Below are positions 5,864 to 5,900 of a stretch of DNA of 5,900 nt, in pieces. The stretch is from positions 1-5,900 of the forward strand of contig JBAYZQ010000142.1 of NCBI GenBank assembly GCA_041672385.1, given 5' to 3'. The notes below the pieces were generated by a model that ran no database searches, was not told the DNA's origin, and saw nothing but the letters and a program-made list of their open reading frames with translations. This DNA is from JBAYZQ01 sp041672385. GTDB lineage: Bacteria; Spirochaetota; Spirochaetia; Sphaerochaetales; Sphaerochaetaceae. The stretch's first letter is position 1; each line of letters starts with the position of its first letter. The position numbers were made by a program, and so were the translations under genes.

Positions 5864-5900
5864 TTACTGTTTTTTAGGTCTTCCTCGTTTACGTTTTGGT
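5864..5900 (-). CDS. C-terminal end of an unidentified gene with an AT-hook-like tail (5' part outside the window)
   Basis: On the minus strand the last 11 codons before a TAA stop (5864-5866) read PKRKRGRPKKQ. This is a basic tail with the K-R-G-R-P-K-K core of an AT-hook, a minor-groove binder of AT-rich DNA. Such tails occur at the ends of bacterial nucleoid or regulatory proteins and of some DNA-modifying or recombination proteins. Eleven residues cannot tell which. The gene is convergent with the hydrolase gene and separated from it by 75 nt. The other five frames of this edge give no comparably meaningful peptide, but the fragment is short and the call rests on the motif alone. Confidence 0.45.
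   Translation of the reverse strand, partial: PKRKRGRPKKQ

Noticed and set aside
1..5900. CRISPR array, tRNA/rRNA genes, insertion sequence or prophage remnants
   Set aside because: I saw no regularly spaced direct repeats, no tRNA-like cloverleaf or CCA end, no transposase-like peptide and no long terminal inverted repeats. Almost all of the window is accounted for by intact genes.

Overview
This AT-rich window reads as bacterial chromosome, most likely from a spirochaete (Treponema- or Borrelia-like). I infer this from the gene order gap-pgk-tpiA-secG, which I recall from Borrelia, with a tpiA-secG junction that I believe Treponema shares, and from the low GC content. A Clostridia-like host cannot be excluded from sequence alone.

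Layout. The left 3.2 kb is a minus-strand glycolytic operon. It runs from a sigma70-like promoter (about 3255-3283) through gap (2213-3217), pgk (972-2153) and tpiA (212-970) into secG, whose 3' end is cut off at position 1. The genes are tightly packed: 1 nt between pgk and tpiA, and 4 nt between tpiA and secG. The exception is a 59-nt gap-pgk spacer, which holds a perfect 11-bp hairpin built from two copies of the palindrome CAGGCCTG. The three enzymes carry out consecutive or linked steps of lower glycolysis (triose phosphate interconversion, oxidation to 1,3-bisphosphoglycerate, and substrate-level ATP formation). SecG, a Sec translocon subunit, rides at the end of the transcript.

A 228-nt AT-rich divergent intergenic region (3218-3445) carries promoters in both directions and AT-only inverted repeats. 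To its right, on the plus strand, is a 780-residue cytoplasmic glycoside hydrolase family 2 enzyme (3446-5788). It has a recognisable acid/base Glu362 and nucleophile Glu434. The most striking feature of the window is an uninterrupted G8 tract at 4603-4610 in this very AT-rich gene, located between the codons for the two catalytic residues. Slippage by one base in either direction brings a stop codon within a few codons, which is the architecture expected of a phase-variable (contingency) locus.

The right edge holds the last 11 codons of a convergent minus-strand gene, ending in a basic AT-hook-like tail. An imperfect inverted repeat lies between it and the hydrolase gene.
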